Of a DNA stretch of 64,000 nucleotides, positions 1-10,409 are shown in pieces (position 1 is the first letter of the stretch; each line of letters starts with the position of its first letter). Under the pieces are notes generated by a model. It was not told the DNA's origin and searched no databases. It was given only the letters and a program-made list of their open reading frames with translations. The translations under genes were made by a program, and so were the position numbers. This DNA is from Fagopyrum homotropicum (Eukaryota; Streptophyta; Magnoliopsida; Caryophyllales; Polygonaceae), in assembly GCA_033239125.1 (NCBI GenBank), contig BSWB01000004.1:117747235-117811234 (forward strand), read 5' to 3'.

Positions 1-1968
1 AGAAATAAGATCGATGCACTCCTCCATTATATGCAATTGTTCATCTGGGAAGGAGTCATCAATAGGCAAATCGTCGCTAGTAGCATGTCGTAGACAACTC
101 AAGTGATCCACAACAGAATTTTCGGATCCCTTCTTGTCACGGATCTCAAGATCAAACTCTTAAAGGAGGAGAATCCACCTAATCAGCATTGGTTTTGCGT
201 CTTTCTTGGCGAGTAAATACCGAATTGTTGAATGATCCGTGTATACTATCACCTTCGCTCCTACAAGATAAGAACGAAATTTTTCAAAAGTGTAAACGAC
301 AGCAAGAAATTCTTTCTCCGTTGTAGCATAATTGAGTTGTGCTTCATCTAGCGTCTTGCTAGCATAGTAGATGGCATGAGTGCATCCATCTTTCTTTTGC
401 CCAAGCACCGCTCCTATAGCTATGTCGCTTGCATCACACATGATCTCAAAGGGAAGATTCCAATCCGGAGGTTGAATAATTAGGGTTGAGATTAGAGCTT
501 CCCGAATCCTGTAAAAAGCATCCAAACATTCTTTCGAAAATTCAAAAACTGCATCCTTCATCAAAAGATTAGTTAGTGGTTTAGAAATTTTCGAGAAGTC
601 TTTTATGAATCTCCTATAAAATCCGGCGTGCCCTAGGAAACTTCTAATTCCCTTCACCGAAGATGGAGGGGGAAGCTTCTCTATTGCTTCAGTCTTAGCC
701 TTATCCACCTCAATCCCTCTATTAGAGATCAAGTGTCCTAAAACTATGCCTTCTTTAACCATAAAGTGACACTTTTCCTAGTTTAGAACTAGGTTCGTGT
801 CTTCACATCTTTGCAAAATAAGATCGAGGTTAGCAAGACAACTATCGAATGAGGAACCATAAACAGAAAAATCATCCATAAAAACCTCCATGATTTCCTC
901 AATGTATTCCGAGAAGATGGTCATCATACACCTTTGAAAGGTGGTTGGAGCGTTGCAAAGTCCGAATGACATCCTCCTATAAGTAAACGTACCCCATGAG
1001 CACGTGAATGTGGTCTTCTCGTGATCGTCCGGATGAATCGGAATCTGAAAGAAACCATTTTAACCGTCAAGATAGCAAAAGTAAGAGTGTTGTGCTAACC
1101 TTTCAAGCATTTGATCAATAAAGGGCAGTGGGAAGTGATCCTTCCTCGTTGCGTTGTTCAGCTTGAGATAGTCTATGCACATCCTCCATCCTATCACGGT
1201 TCTTGTTGGAATGAGTTCGTTGTTCTTGTTAGCTACAACGGTCATTCCTCCCTTCTTCGGGAGAAATTGAACAGGGCTCACCCACTTGCTATCGGAAATA
1301 GGGAAAATTATATATGCATCAAGAAATTTAAGGATCTCCTTCTTCACGACCTCTTTTATGATCGGATTTAACCGTCGTTGAGGTTGACGTGAAGGCTTAT
1401 AATCCTCTTCCATTAGAATCTTGTGCATACATAAAGATGGTTTGATTCCTAAAAGATCCTCTATGGTGTAGCCTAAAGCTTTCCTATGTTTCCTCAAAAC
1501 AATCATAATCTTTTCATGTTCATCTTCACTCAAACCAAAACTAACAAAAACGAGAAACGTAGAATTAGTTCCAAGAAATGCATACCTAAGATGTGTGGGA
1601 AGTGGCTTCAATTCCAAGGTTGTTGATACCTTTGGAGTGTCTTGAGGGTTGGCTGATGTCTCCTTGGAAGTCTCCAAGGGTGTGGAAGTGTTGGAAGGAG
1701 AATCACGGATGTTTGTAGAAAGAACGGAGTTGTCTTCAGCATTTTCCAAAACCACGGTGCCACTGTTACTTCCACGGCCGTGGTTTGTGTCTTGGAGGCC
1801 GTGGAATGTGGTTTGAATTAAATCCTTGCTCTCGACATAACTTTCCACGGCTGGAATAGGTGAAAGCACGCCCGTGGAAAAGCATGATTGGCCGTGATTT
1901 CTAACATTTTCGGAGCCATCGTACAATCTTTCGAATTCTTCAACTTGCACTTCTTTTAGCTCCTCCAA
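1..1968 (-). pseudogene. reverse transcriptase / RNase H, element 1
   Basis: A linker (1968-1500) carrying several of the palindromic motifs precedes the RT. RT motifs follow: WVSPVQFLPKKGG, RMCIDYLKLNNATRKDHFPLPF, then MSFGLCNAPTTFQRCMM and FMDDFSVYG (catalytic Asp pair near 885). RNase H follows: EIMCDASDIAIGAVLGQ, LNYATTEKEFLAVVY, IVYTDHSTIRYL. Stops in otherwise continuous protein at about 1061, 778 and 158 look like point nonsense changes. Coding similarity continues to position 1. Confidence 0.88.
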
Positions 1969-1998
1969 AGCATCAACCTCAGCATTACAATCCTCTTC

Positions 1999-2706
1999 CT
2001 ATCCCCTTTCTATGATGCTCTTGGTTATGACCTTTTGTAACGGATCTTTGAATAAGATCAAACTTACTTCTTCCCTATATGCTTCTTCATCATAAATGTT
2101 GAACATGTCCTCTCCAAGTGTTGGATCTTTTGTTAAAGTTGAGAGGACAAACTCAACCTTCTCTTCTCCAATATCGAAGGCCAATCTCGCATTCTTGCAA
2201 TCCACCATACAACCGGAGGTTGCAAGAAAAGGTCACCCGAGTATGATCGGGACTGGACAATTTGCAGGAATATCAAGCATAACAAAATCTATAGGAATAT
2301 AGAATCTACCGAGCTTGACCGGGACGTCTTCAATGATTCCTACGGGTCGAGTTATGGATCGATCCGCCATGTACAACGTCATCTTCACCAGTTTAGTTTC
2401 ACCTAAACCGACCTTCCTACACAAAGCAAGTGGAATGATGCTTATGCTTTCTCCTAAATCACAAAGAGCATCGTATGTGACTTCTCCAACTCCTATTGGT
2501 ATGCAAAATGACCCCGGATCTCGCAGCTTTGGGGGCATCTTCTCCATCATTGTTTTGATGAGTTCCGAGGATTCCGAACTCATCTTGACTTCTCCAAAGT
2601 CTTCCAACTTCCTCTTGTTAGAGAGGATCTCCTTTAAGAACTTCCCGTAAGCGGACATACCTACAATTGCATCGATGAAAGGTATGTTAATATGCAGTTT
2701 TCTCAT
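1999..2706 (-). pseudogene. aspartic protease region, element 1
   Basis: The retropepsin-like domain has the active-site motif ALCDLGESISIIPLAL (about 2470-2420 on the minus strand), followed by the MADRS and PVPIILG motifs. It continues across a frame break at about 2215 into MVDCKNARLAFDIGEE. DLG in place of DTG/DSG is common in Athila proteases. It would process the gag-pol polyprotein. Two frame breaks and a stop at 1999 make it non-functional. Confidence 0.8.
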
Positions 2707-2757
2707 TAGATCAATAAACTTACCGAACTGCTTGTCTAGACGCGCTCTTGCTCTAGA

Positions 2758-3274
2758 TTACGGTAATGGTAAAGGAGGTTTGTAAGTTGGAGGAGGAACA
2801 AAAACATCTTCCTTCTCCTTCTCCTTTTCTTTCTCTTTCTCAACTAGGACTTCGACGAACTTTGGTTGCGGGTCGGTGGTTGTTACACCACTTCTAGTTG
2901 TAATAGCCATCACCCTTCCTTTAGGATTATCCTCCGTCTTTCCGGGAAGCTTCCCTTGGTCTCTAGGAACTTCTCCGGCCTTGTTGAATACTTGATTCTC
3001 TAAAGCCTTTTGGGCTTTATCAATCGAAGTAATGTGACTCTCCATTCCTTGGGGTTTCCCTAAGATGTTCTCCATCATGCATCGAACCTATCCTTCTCCG
3101 GCTTGCTCGAACCATTCGATGTTTGACCCTGGCTTTTCAAAGGAGTAGAAGAAGATGGAGGTGTTAGTGAATTTTCAACATGTGAATAGGGGTTAGCGGA
3201 ATTTTTTGGTTGGATTGCCAATTGTTGTTGGAGTTCCTGTTATTGTTGTTCCAATTATTGGTTCCGCTAGGAAG
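2758..3274 (-). pseudogene. gag C-terminal and linker region, element 1
   Basis: An asparagine-rich segment at 3270-3215 continues the gag tail interrupted by the organellar insert. It is followed by a linker with MAITTRSGV, then a lysine/glutamate run and PPPTYKPPLPLP near 2760. The same order (MAITTRSG, then YKPPLPFP) occurs at 54334-54729 in element 2, which supports the assignment. Frame breaks occur near 3160 and 3080. No CCHC zinc knuckle is visible. Confidence 0.75.
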
Positions 3275-3527
3275 GAAGAAGGCTCGATCCCTCGGTAAGT
3301 AATAGTAATTGTAAAAGTGAAAATCCTTCCAACTGGCTAGTGCATGAAGGAGATGCAAAATCCATGGGTGCCCGAGCGGCTATAGCCTGATAAAACTTCG
3401 ACGGAATCTCTTCTTGGGCCAGGACGGAAAAGAATGCTATGTTAGGTTCGAATCGAATCCCATCCTTTTGTATGGAAGGAGGAAGCCCCCCGAGTTTTTG
3501 AAGGTGGCTAATCGGTGCCGGAGATGC

Positions 3528-3854
3528 TGGATTCCAAACATTCATGATCTGTATGTGGATGAGTCGGAGTCCCTCGGTTTATTATTGAACTATCTCTCCG
3601 GGGATAGTGAAAGACGGTCCACTAGAGATATTCTTGTTATTGCTCCGACTCATATTCCCCAAAAAGTGGATCCCGCTCTAATAGCTCCGAATAAATTAAA
3701 TACATGCATTAAGATACGAAGGCTTCTTATTCCACAACAACGAAAGCACGTTTTCACCCTTTCATATACTAGGGGATTTCACTTGGAAAAAAAAATGTTC
3801 CATACTAATGGATTCGGGTCCATAGCCTTGAGTTACAATGCACGAGATCTTGGT
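3528..3854 (+). pseudogene. ycf2: plastid ycf2 fragment (internal part)
   Basis: The + strand encodes WIPNIHDL, then HIPQKVDPALIAPNKLNTC, RRLLIPQQRKH and FHTNGFGSI in order. These are characteristic of the AAA-like part of the plastid Ycf2 protein, a component of the plastid inner-envelope import motor. Substitutions relative to the usual Ycf2 sequence and the loss of match after NARDL show it is a decaying fragment of about 109 codons. It has no gene function here. Confidence 0.9.
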
Positions 3855-4185
3855 AAGTGTGAAAAAGCCAATGATAAAGACTGTAAAGCTCATGCGAAGC
3901 GCTAACCCCTTCTTTGACTTTCATTAGTTTTCCTAGTCTTTATTTAATTCAAATATTTTCAAGGGTTCAAAGGCTAGCAGTTTTCCTTTCTTTCGATTGG
4001 AGAGGGCGAGAGATTACTTTTTGAAGCTTAAGCCCTAACGCCCCTTTCTTACCTTTTGTCCTGCAAACCATGGAAATACCAGAATTTCTATTTATCAAAT
4101 GCCCTTTTTTATGTTTAGAACCCAGCCGTATAATCGAAATAGGATCGATTGGCCTGAACCCTACTTCTGTTTCAGGATTTCCAAG

Positions 4186-4317
4186 GTCCCAAATGAATTG
4201 GCCTTTTCGAAAAAAGACTTGTTCTTTGGAAGATCTATCTCGTCCCGGGTACTCCATGGTTTCACTTTGCAAGAACTCCCAATCATTCTCTTGAAGCTCA
4301 TCCTCTTCATCATATCC
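4186..4317 (-). pseudogene. ycf2: second ycf2 fragment, inverted
   Basis: The minus strand encodes YDEEDELQEND followed by RDRSSKEQ and QFIWD, which match a C-terminal stretch of plastid Ycf2. It lies 330 bp from the first fragment and faces the other way. The match stops after QFIWD; the frame continues to 3967 with sequence I do not recognise. Confidence 0.85.
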
Positions 4318-4344
4318 ATCATCCCCTTCACCATAAAATTCCGG

Positions 4345-5572
4345 TAGTTGTTCCTATTGCCTTGGTTATTGTCCCTTCCTAGGTAGCTAGCCTCTTGCTC
4401 CTTCGTTCTTTGAAGGCTAGATTTTATGACTTCCTTCAACTCCTTGATCTCATTGTTGAGGGAAATATTTGAGTTTGTGCAGCTTGAGTTAATTTTGCTC
4501 ATGGGTCTCCCGAATTCCGATTCCCATTATCAATCTTCCTATGGGAATACTTCTCAATTACTTGGGCTTGCTTCTCAACGAAGTCTCAAGCGTCATCTTC
4601 TCTCATATCCATGAATGTACCACAAGAAAGAGATTGAAGTTTGAATTGTGTCTGCACATCCAATCCCTTGTAGTAGATCTCCAACAATTCTAGCTTTGAA
4701 ATGCCATGGTGTGGGCAATCCAATAGAAGATCTTGAAACATTTCCCAAGATTTAAACAAACTTTCGTTAGGGTTCATAGAAAAAGCATTTATCTTACCTC
4801 TCAATTCCACCGTTTTGGATGGCGGAAAAAACTTAGTGAGGAATTCCGAAGTCAAGACCTCCCATGTATTGAGCTTTGCAGCCGGAAGAGCTTGATACCA
4901 AGCTAAGGCTTTGTCCTTCAAAGAGAAGAAGAACGGTCTCAACTTGTAGTTGTTGTTTACCCTTTGAGGTTTCAAAGTTTCCATGAGAATCTCAAAATTT
5001 TGCAAGTGTTGATGCGGAGATTCAGCTTCCGTTCCACCAAACTGATTTTGGCGGATCATAGTGATGACTTGTGGACGCATCCCAAAGTCATGATCATCTT
5101 GCTCTCGAAGATTCACACCTAGACGCCGTGGTTGTTGAATTGGGTTCATTCGTTGCCCAAGGGTTCGTGGTTCAGCCACGACATCAGTAGCTCTCACCTC
5201 TCTAGCACGAGGGCGAGGATCAACATGAGCCCGAGGATTAAATGGTGGTATGTCCTCTAGCTCCGGCATATCATCGTCATCGGATGATTCAGCTTTAGAC
5301 GATTTAGTCTTCTTCTTCTTAGCGTCATTCCTTTCCAATTTCATGTCCAGAATCATCGCCCTAAGCTCATCTATTTGAAACTGATTGCGCTCTTTTTCCT
5401 CCAAGCGAGCCTTCTCACTCAATTGGAGTTGAGCTCGAGTTTCATCCAACTCCTCTTGGATGTTCCTCTCATTATTTTCAGCCATCTTTTTCTCTCTTAG
5501 CTTTCTTTTCAAAGTTTTCTCTAATTCGGGATCAAAAGGAACGAGGTCTTTGGTGGATCTAGACCTTCGCAT
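4345..5572 (-). pseudogene. gag, N-terminal part, element 1
   Basis: The first ATG after the PBS is at 5572. The protein has a charged coiled-coil-like N terminus, a proline/arginine-rich stretch, then the retrotransposon gag core with the QHLQNFEILMETL and WEVLTSEFLTKFFPP motifs, closely matching the gag at 55152-56305. The reading frame breaks at 4586 just after GTFMDM, and the gag-like sequence (asparagine-rich NNQGNRNNYR) continues in another frame to about 4345, where it is replaced by organellar DNA. Capsid protein of an LTR retrotransposon; non-functional here. Confidence 0.85.
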
Positions 5573-5676
5573 AGACCTATAAAAACTCCTGCAAAAATCA
5601 CTCAAGTAGATAGATCAAATAACAAGAGCAAAGCTCCCAAGCTCGACAACCAAGAGTCGAATTTGGCCTAGACCAA

Positions 5677-5695
5677 ATCCCCGGCAACGGCGCCA
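5677..5695 (-). other. Primer binding site (tRNA-Asp type) of element 1
   Basis: On the minus strand this reads TGGCGCCGTTGCCGGGGAT, complementary to the 3' end of plant tRNA-Asp(GUC). Athila elements are known for this PBS. It lies six bases from the LTR end. Confidence 0.9.
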
Positions 5696-5701
5696 AAAAC
5701 T

Positions 5702-7158
5702 TGTTCGCTCGAAAGTGTGCGTGCAAATAAGCTTTAAATTTATAAAACTGAAATCAAAGAAAGTGAACCCGTAGTGTACGGATCGGCGTAGTAAAGCAAG
5801 AATCCAGAGTATCGAACTCAGGGATTTGGGAGGAACAAAATCAGTTCACAAATTGTCAAGCAAGTAAATACAGAAGCTTTGCAAATAATATTGGAAAAAC
5901 AACAATTCTAAAGATCCGGATATCCAATTATGGCAATTGATTTAAGATATTCTATAGATGTAAGAACAAAGTCGGAATTGCAAAGGTATATCTAATGTAA
6001 GGTTATGTACGGTGAAGTTTCAAACCCATATGTCTTACCCAAAGGCTCTCTCTATAAAGGTGGTTGAGGCTGCAGTATAGAAAGGATCTAAGGACAAGAA
6101 TTACTCTCAAATACCCGTGCCCAAACCCAAGGGAATCAAAGATAAACCAAAACGGTTAAGGTTGTGACACTCGAAACCGAAATAGAGGATGTTGAGTCTC
6201 ACTACTACCTAGAAAAGGTAAGCCAATGTTAGGTTAAGGCAAATCTCTAACTTTGGATCAAAGCAAAAGCAAGGATCGTACGACAGAAGAAACCATGGTT
6301 GAATCTTGAAGAACCACGGCCGTGGAACTCAAGAACAGGTCGTGGAAAAGGTCGATGACGAGGTTTCTCGCAACTCTCAGGGTCCAATCTGTTTAAGTTC
6401 AATCTATCATTATCTAAGCCACAACTATCAACCCTTCACCTTAGAATTGCTAAAGGGTTTTAGCCAACAATTATCATTATGAAATCAATAATCAAGTTTA
6501 AAAGAGAAAAAGGGTAAAATCTCGAAAACTCAATAATAATCAAACAATCAATCTCAATTCAATCCAAAGTATACGTGTTCAATGTACGCGAAATAGGGAA
6601 CAGGAAACCTCACAACAATCTCTAGGAACAATGAAGAACGGGATGTTAATCCATCTTCGAAAGGAATCCTAAGATATTCTCCAAGTACGCAATCTCAAAA
6701 TGCGTCCTTCTCGGAATCTTACCTGTACGCAATAAGATCTTCCTAAGCAATATTCCAAAATGCACTCCGTGTGGGATGTATGCATCCGTCCCTCTTTTCT
6801 CCTTTCTTCAGCCTTCTTATAGGGGAAAAATAGAGTTACGAAAAGCCCAATAACTGCTGCTGACGTGGAAAATATGACACGTGACAACCGTTATATAAAT
6901 CACGGTATAGTGTAAACTTCCACGGCCGTGGAACTGGTCGTGGAACCTTTCTGTTGCTCTCAACCTTGTTTTCCACGCCCTCAATGCCTAAACAACGGTC
7001 GTGGTTCTCTTGGTTTGGCCGTGGTAACTCAAATTCCTTTGTAAAAGCCTTTGTTTCGTAAAGTTCTCTAATCATGCTCAACTCTTATCCATGTACACAG
7101 CTAAAGGGGAAAACAACCAAATTAAGTGCCTAAAATATGGTCATATTTCATGGTATCA
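5702..7158 (-). repeat. 5' LTR of element 1
   Basis: The 1457-bp LTR is bounded by TG at 5702 and CA at 7158 and abuts the primer binding site. Its first bases match the LTR start of the related element at 47058-58177, which fixes the inner edge; the outer edge is set by a similar TATCA end. The five bases after it (7159-7163, gatga) would be the target duplication but the partner lies outside the window. It contains palindromic motifs at 6314-6347 and 6920-7025. Confidence 0.75.
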
Positions 7159-8082
7159 GATGACGGCACAGGCTGCTCCCTCTCAAGTGTGTAGGGCGAG
7201 GATCTTCCAAGGGCGGAAGTGGTGAAGTCGAGGGAAGAACGGACGAGATGATGATCTTGTGCCGAAGAAGGAAGAGGGTAGAGGAGAGTGACAGTAGTGC
7301 CGGCTAGGGTTGCGAGGGGAAGAGGAGCTGTCGTAACTGCGCCACAAGCTTCATCCTCCTAAGGTAAGTGGGGCCTGTACTTAATCCCTTAAACCTAGTG
7401 ATTTTCAAATAAATCCAATAAAACGGCTTTTCCTTGTGTCTCTCCAGTTGTTTTATCTTAAACAATTATAAACACTACTTCTTTCAAAGGTAAATAAAAG
7501 GTGAGAATAAAGTACTTTGAATATAAACAATATCTCAATGTCAATTTATAAACATATATGCCACGATAAATCAAACCATTATAAGGATCAATCAATATTG
7601 AGATCAAGAGATAGATTAGCTTAACATGATTGAATGCAAAACAATATCTATAGAAATAGAAACTACATAAACAAACTCACAAAGTTTAGTTCCAACACAA
7701 CAAGGCGAACCTTCAAGCGAGAAATTAGAACCTACTCTAGAATTACTTGAAAACTGCGGGATGAGAGGATGGTGAACCTTCAAGCGGGAAATTAAAACCT
7801 ACTCTAGAATTACTTAACAACTGCGGGATAAGAGGATGGTGGTAGTGACATACAAAAGTAAGGTTGATACATGTATTTATATAGGGTCTAAAACGGATCC
7901 TAAAAGTATATAAAATAATATGTTATAATATGCTTCCAAAGATAAGATTAAAATATATGATTTGGATCATCAACGCAGGGGAAACGTGTAACAGTCAAAA
8001 ATCGAAGATGACCTAATCGAGTAATTTAGGAAATTAAATCCGTTTTAACACGAGATACCTCTCGAGGTAACCAGCTCCTAGA
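7159..8082. other. Non-coding stretch, no gene seen
   Basis: No plausible protein-coding segment. The only internal structure I see is a 67-bp tandem duplication at 7707-7840. Confidence 0.6.
7707..7840. repeat. Tandem duplication, 2 x 67 bp
   Basis: Two adjacent 67-bp units (7707-7773 and 7774-7840) both begin with gaaccttcaagcg and end with agaggatggt, differing at a handful of positions. Confidence 0.9.
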
Positions 8083-10409
8083 TGATATTACACCCCGGTA
8101 TTATTTGGAGCATTTGGGAGCTTCAATTAATAAAAATGCAGTCGAGAGAAATGATCAGGACATCGGACATGTCCTAGATATGAAAAAACATGAAAAGGCA
8201 AAAAGGCTAAAAGAGTCGCTATTTCGTTTCTTAGCGGCTAAGAAAGACGGCTTAGGAATACGCGTTTTTCGAAACAATTGCGGAATAATTATCCATACAA
8301 TATTCCAGATTTATTATTCCAATTTCGAGAAGTTTGGAGAAGGGGGCTTAAACCGCTTCCGGATCGGTAAAAGGATAATTATCGACTCCGCTAAAGGATA
8401 ATTATCGCCTTCGCTATAAATAGCTGAAATATCGTTTATTAATTCATTTTCTTTCACGTTTCTTCGTAAAAACTCTGATTTCTCTCAACCTTCAAACTCA
8501 GATCTACTCTTCGTTTCTAATCCGATTTCAAATCCGTTTGAGTTTTTGGATTCCTCTCTTCATTCTCTTCATTTTGGTACCGAGTTTCTGCATTTCCGAG
8601 CAAGGAAAGGCCTGGTCGAGCATATATGATACTAGGGAGGTTCCGTCGCTCAGATTCCGGTGAATTTGATGGTGTCCGAGCGTAGCCTGCGTCGTTGTGA
8701 TTCCGAATCTTCTTTCGGATCGTCAATCGGGTTAGTAACGAATAAGTTATGAATTTATTCGTTTTCCGTATTGCGATTTAGCCTAAATTGACCTTAGGCT
8801 TGTCAAAATGGATAATTGGAAATTCCATTATGCTCGTTACTTTATTCTGGTGATTATGGGCTGTTTGTTTGATAAGATTTGATGACAAGTGGGTTCAGAA
8901 ATTGCCTGCGGGCAAAACGTTGTTCTGGCGAAATTTAATTAATTAATTAAAGGTTAATTAATTAAATTGGGAATTTTAGAAAATGCTATAAGCTAATTAA
9001 ATTCAAAGGAATGAATTTAACTGGTGTTTGAAGCGAGAAGTTTAATACGAGGAATATGATATTCTCAACAGGTGTTGTTGAAGGGTTCGGTTTAACTATA
9101 CCTTAGTTGCTTTGTGAGCGTATCCAAGCACGATAAAGGAGGATAGTCCGAGTGGGAAACGGACTCAATAGTTGGTTTGCGAGGTTTTATTGTTCTTACC
9201 TGCGAGGTAAGTGTATATGAATTACACTTGCTTAATATATGTTATGTATTTAATATGCCATGATTTTATGCATGCTTGTGTGTATATATCTGTTTGTTAT
9301 GGTTGTATGCATGCTTATATGTATATGGGTGAGACGACGATGATGATGAATTGATATTCTTTATGAAAGCATGCATGAGGTACATGAGATGATAGTGGAA
9401 AGAATATGATGAAAGAATATGATGAAAGCATGAATTTGAGTTATGATATGAAAGTGATAATATAGGATGGTAATTGATTAATTAGCCCAACTGGGTCCCG
9501 CACGGGTTTCCGGGGGACGAGGTCGCTACCTGATCTACAGGGGGCCTCAGAGGTCGCTACCTGATCTACAGGGGGCCTCGAGATAAGAAAAACAGCCAGG
9601 GGTCGCTACCTGATCTACAGGGGGCCTCAAGATAAGAAAAATAGTCCAAGATCGCGACCTGATCTACAGGGGGTCTTAGGACAGATGGCCGAGGTCGCTA
9701 CCTGATCTACAGGGGGCCTATGACGCTATCGGGTTGGCCAACCGAAAGAAAAAAAAAAGAAAGAAAGAAAAGAAATACGAAAGCAATGAGAAAATATATC
9801 GTACGATCAGTTGGAGCTAGTTAGTTAATTATCACATATGCATCGATGCGATCGAGTCTAGCATGTTATATGTTATGTTATGATTATTTATATGTGATGT
9901 GTGATAACATGCTTGAATGTTTATGTGAAATGTGATGTGAATGGTTGTGGAATTATATGTGAATGTGGATATGTATGCATTGATCGACTTTGGAATGTGA
10001 GGAAGGGTATAGAGTGTCCTTTGGGGACGGGATATTAGATACTTATATATATTGGGACAGTGCGATTTGTATACCCTTACTGAGCGTGTGGCTCATTGTT
10101 GTTATATCCACATATTTTTCAGCTACTCAGACTCGGCCTGATCAAGGCAAGGACGTTGGACCCAACACCTGGATTTGAGATCATATCAGGTGGGCTGTTA
10201 TGGGATGCTACCGCCTAGGATGTTTTGTGTGGTTTTAAACAGTTGTGTTTTGTTAAACAGGGTTTTATGACGTATGTTAGTATGTATATATGCTGTGAAT
10301 ATGGTTGTAAGATAAAGTTTTAAAAATTTACGTTTTCCGCTTTTCCGCTTATTGCTTTAAACAGGGTTAATTAACTGGTAATAAACTAGAAATGAAATAG
10401 GTGGTGTCA
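8083..10409 (+). repeat. Probable degenerate solo LTR
   Basis: The segment begins TGATATTACACC and ends GGTGGTGTCA, roughly inverted ends. It has a TATA-like box (TATAAAT, 8415-8421) about 330 bp in, followed by a long transcribed-type region with no coding capacity, as in the LTRs of some gypsy families. No matching 5-bp target duplication was found, so the edges are uncertain. It contains a tandem array at 9521-9719 and short polypurine runs near 9748-9770. Confidence 0.35.
9521..9719 (+). repeat. Short tandem/interspersed array of a 27-bp unit
   Basis: Five copies of a 27-bp unit starting ggtcgctacctgatctacag lie at about 9521, 9552, 9601, 9651 and 9693. They are separated by 4-24 bp spacers, two of which share gataagaaaaa. 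Four copies are almost identical; the fourth has changes near its start. Confidence 0.9.

Larger units (their letters stand above)
3275..4340. other. Organellar DNA insertion inside gag (NUPT or NUMT)
   Basis: About 1 kb of DNA separates the two halves of the element 1 gag asparagine-rich region. It contains two pieces of plastid ycf2 in opposite orientations, with non-ycf2 sequence between (about 3860-4185) and before (about 3275-3527) them. Boundaries are approximate because gag is degenerate. The inverted, mosaic structure suggests either rearrangement on insertion or transfer by way of a mitochondrial genome that had already taken up plastid DNA; the unassigned parts could be mitochondrial, but I cannot identify them. 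Confidence 0.75.
1..7158 (-). mobile_element. Athila-type Ty3/gypsy retrotransposon (element 1), cut by window start
   Basis: A retrotransposon on the minus strand: 5' LTR at the high-coordinate end, then primer binding site, gag, protease and RT/RNase H. Integrase and the 3' LTR would lie left of position 1. The RT motif FMDDFSVYG and a primer binding site matching the 3' end of tRNA-Asp are typical of the Athila/Tat branch. Coding regions carry several stops (for example near 778, 1061 and 158) and an organellar insertion splits gag, so this copy is dead. It carries repeated CCACGGCCGTGG palindromes. Confidence 0.9.

Noticed and set aside
3361..3470. tRNA-like start (gggtgcccgagcggc) and a ggttcgaatcgaatccc T-arm-like stretch
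   Set aside because: No acceptor stem pairing or anticodon arm could be drawn between them; at best a broken organellar tRNA piece.
3967..4185. Continuation of the frame after the inverted ycf2 piece
   Set aside because: Looks protein-like (PIDPISI..., NRNSGIS) but matches nothing I know; kept only as unassigned organellar insert.
8105..8401. 98-codon open frame on the + strand
   Set aside because: No domain or codon pattern; lies in the U3-like part of an LTR-like block just before a TATA box.
9500..9720. CRISPR-like array (repeats with spacers)
   Set aside because: Spacers differ in length and partly repeat each other, no cas genes, and the host is a plant.
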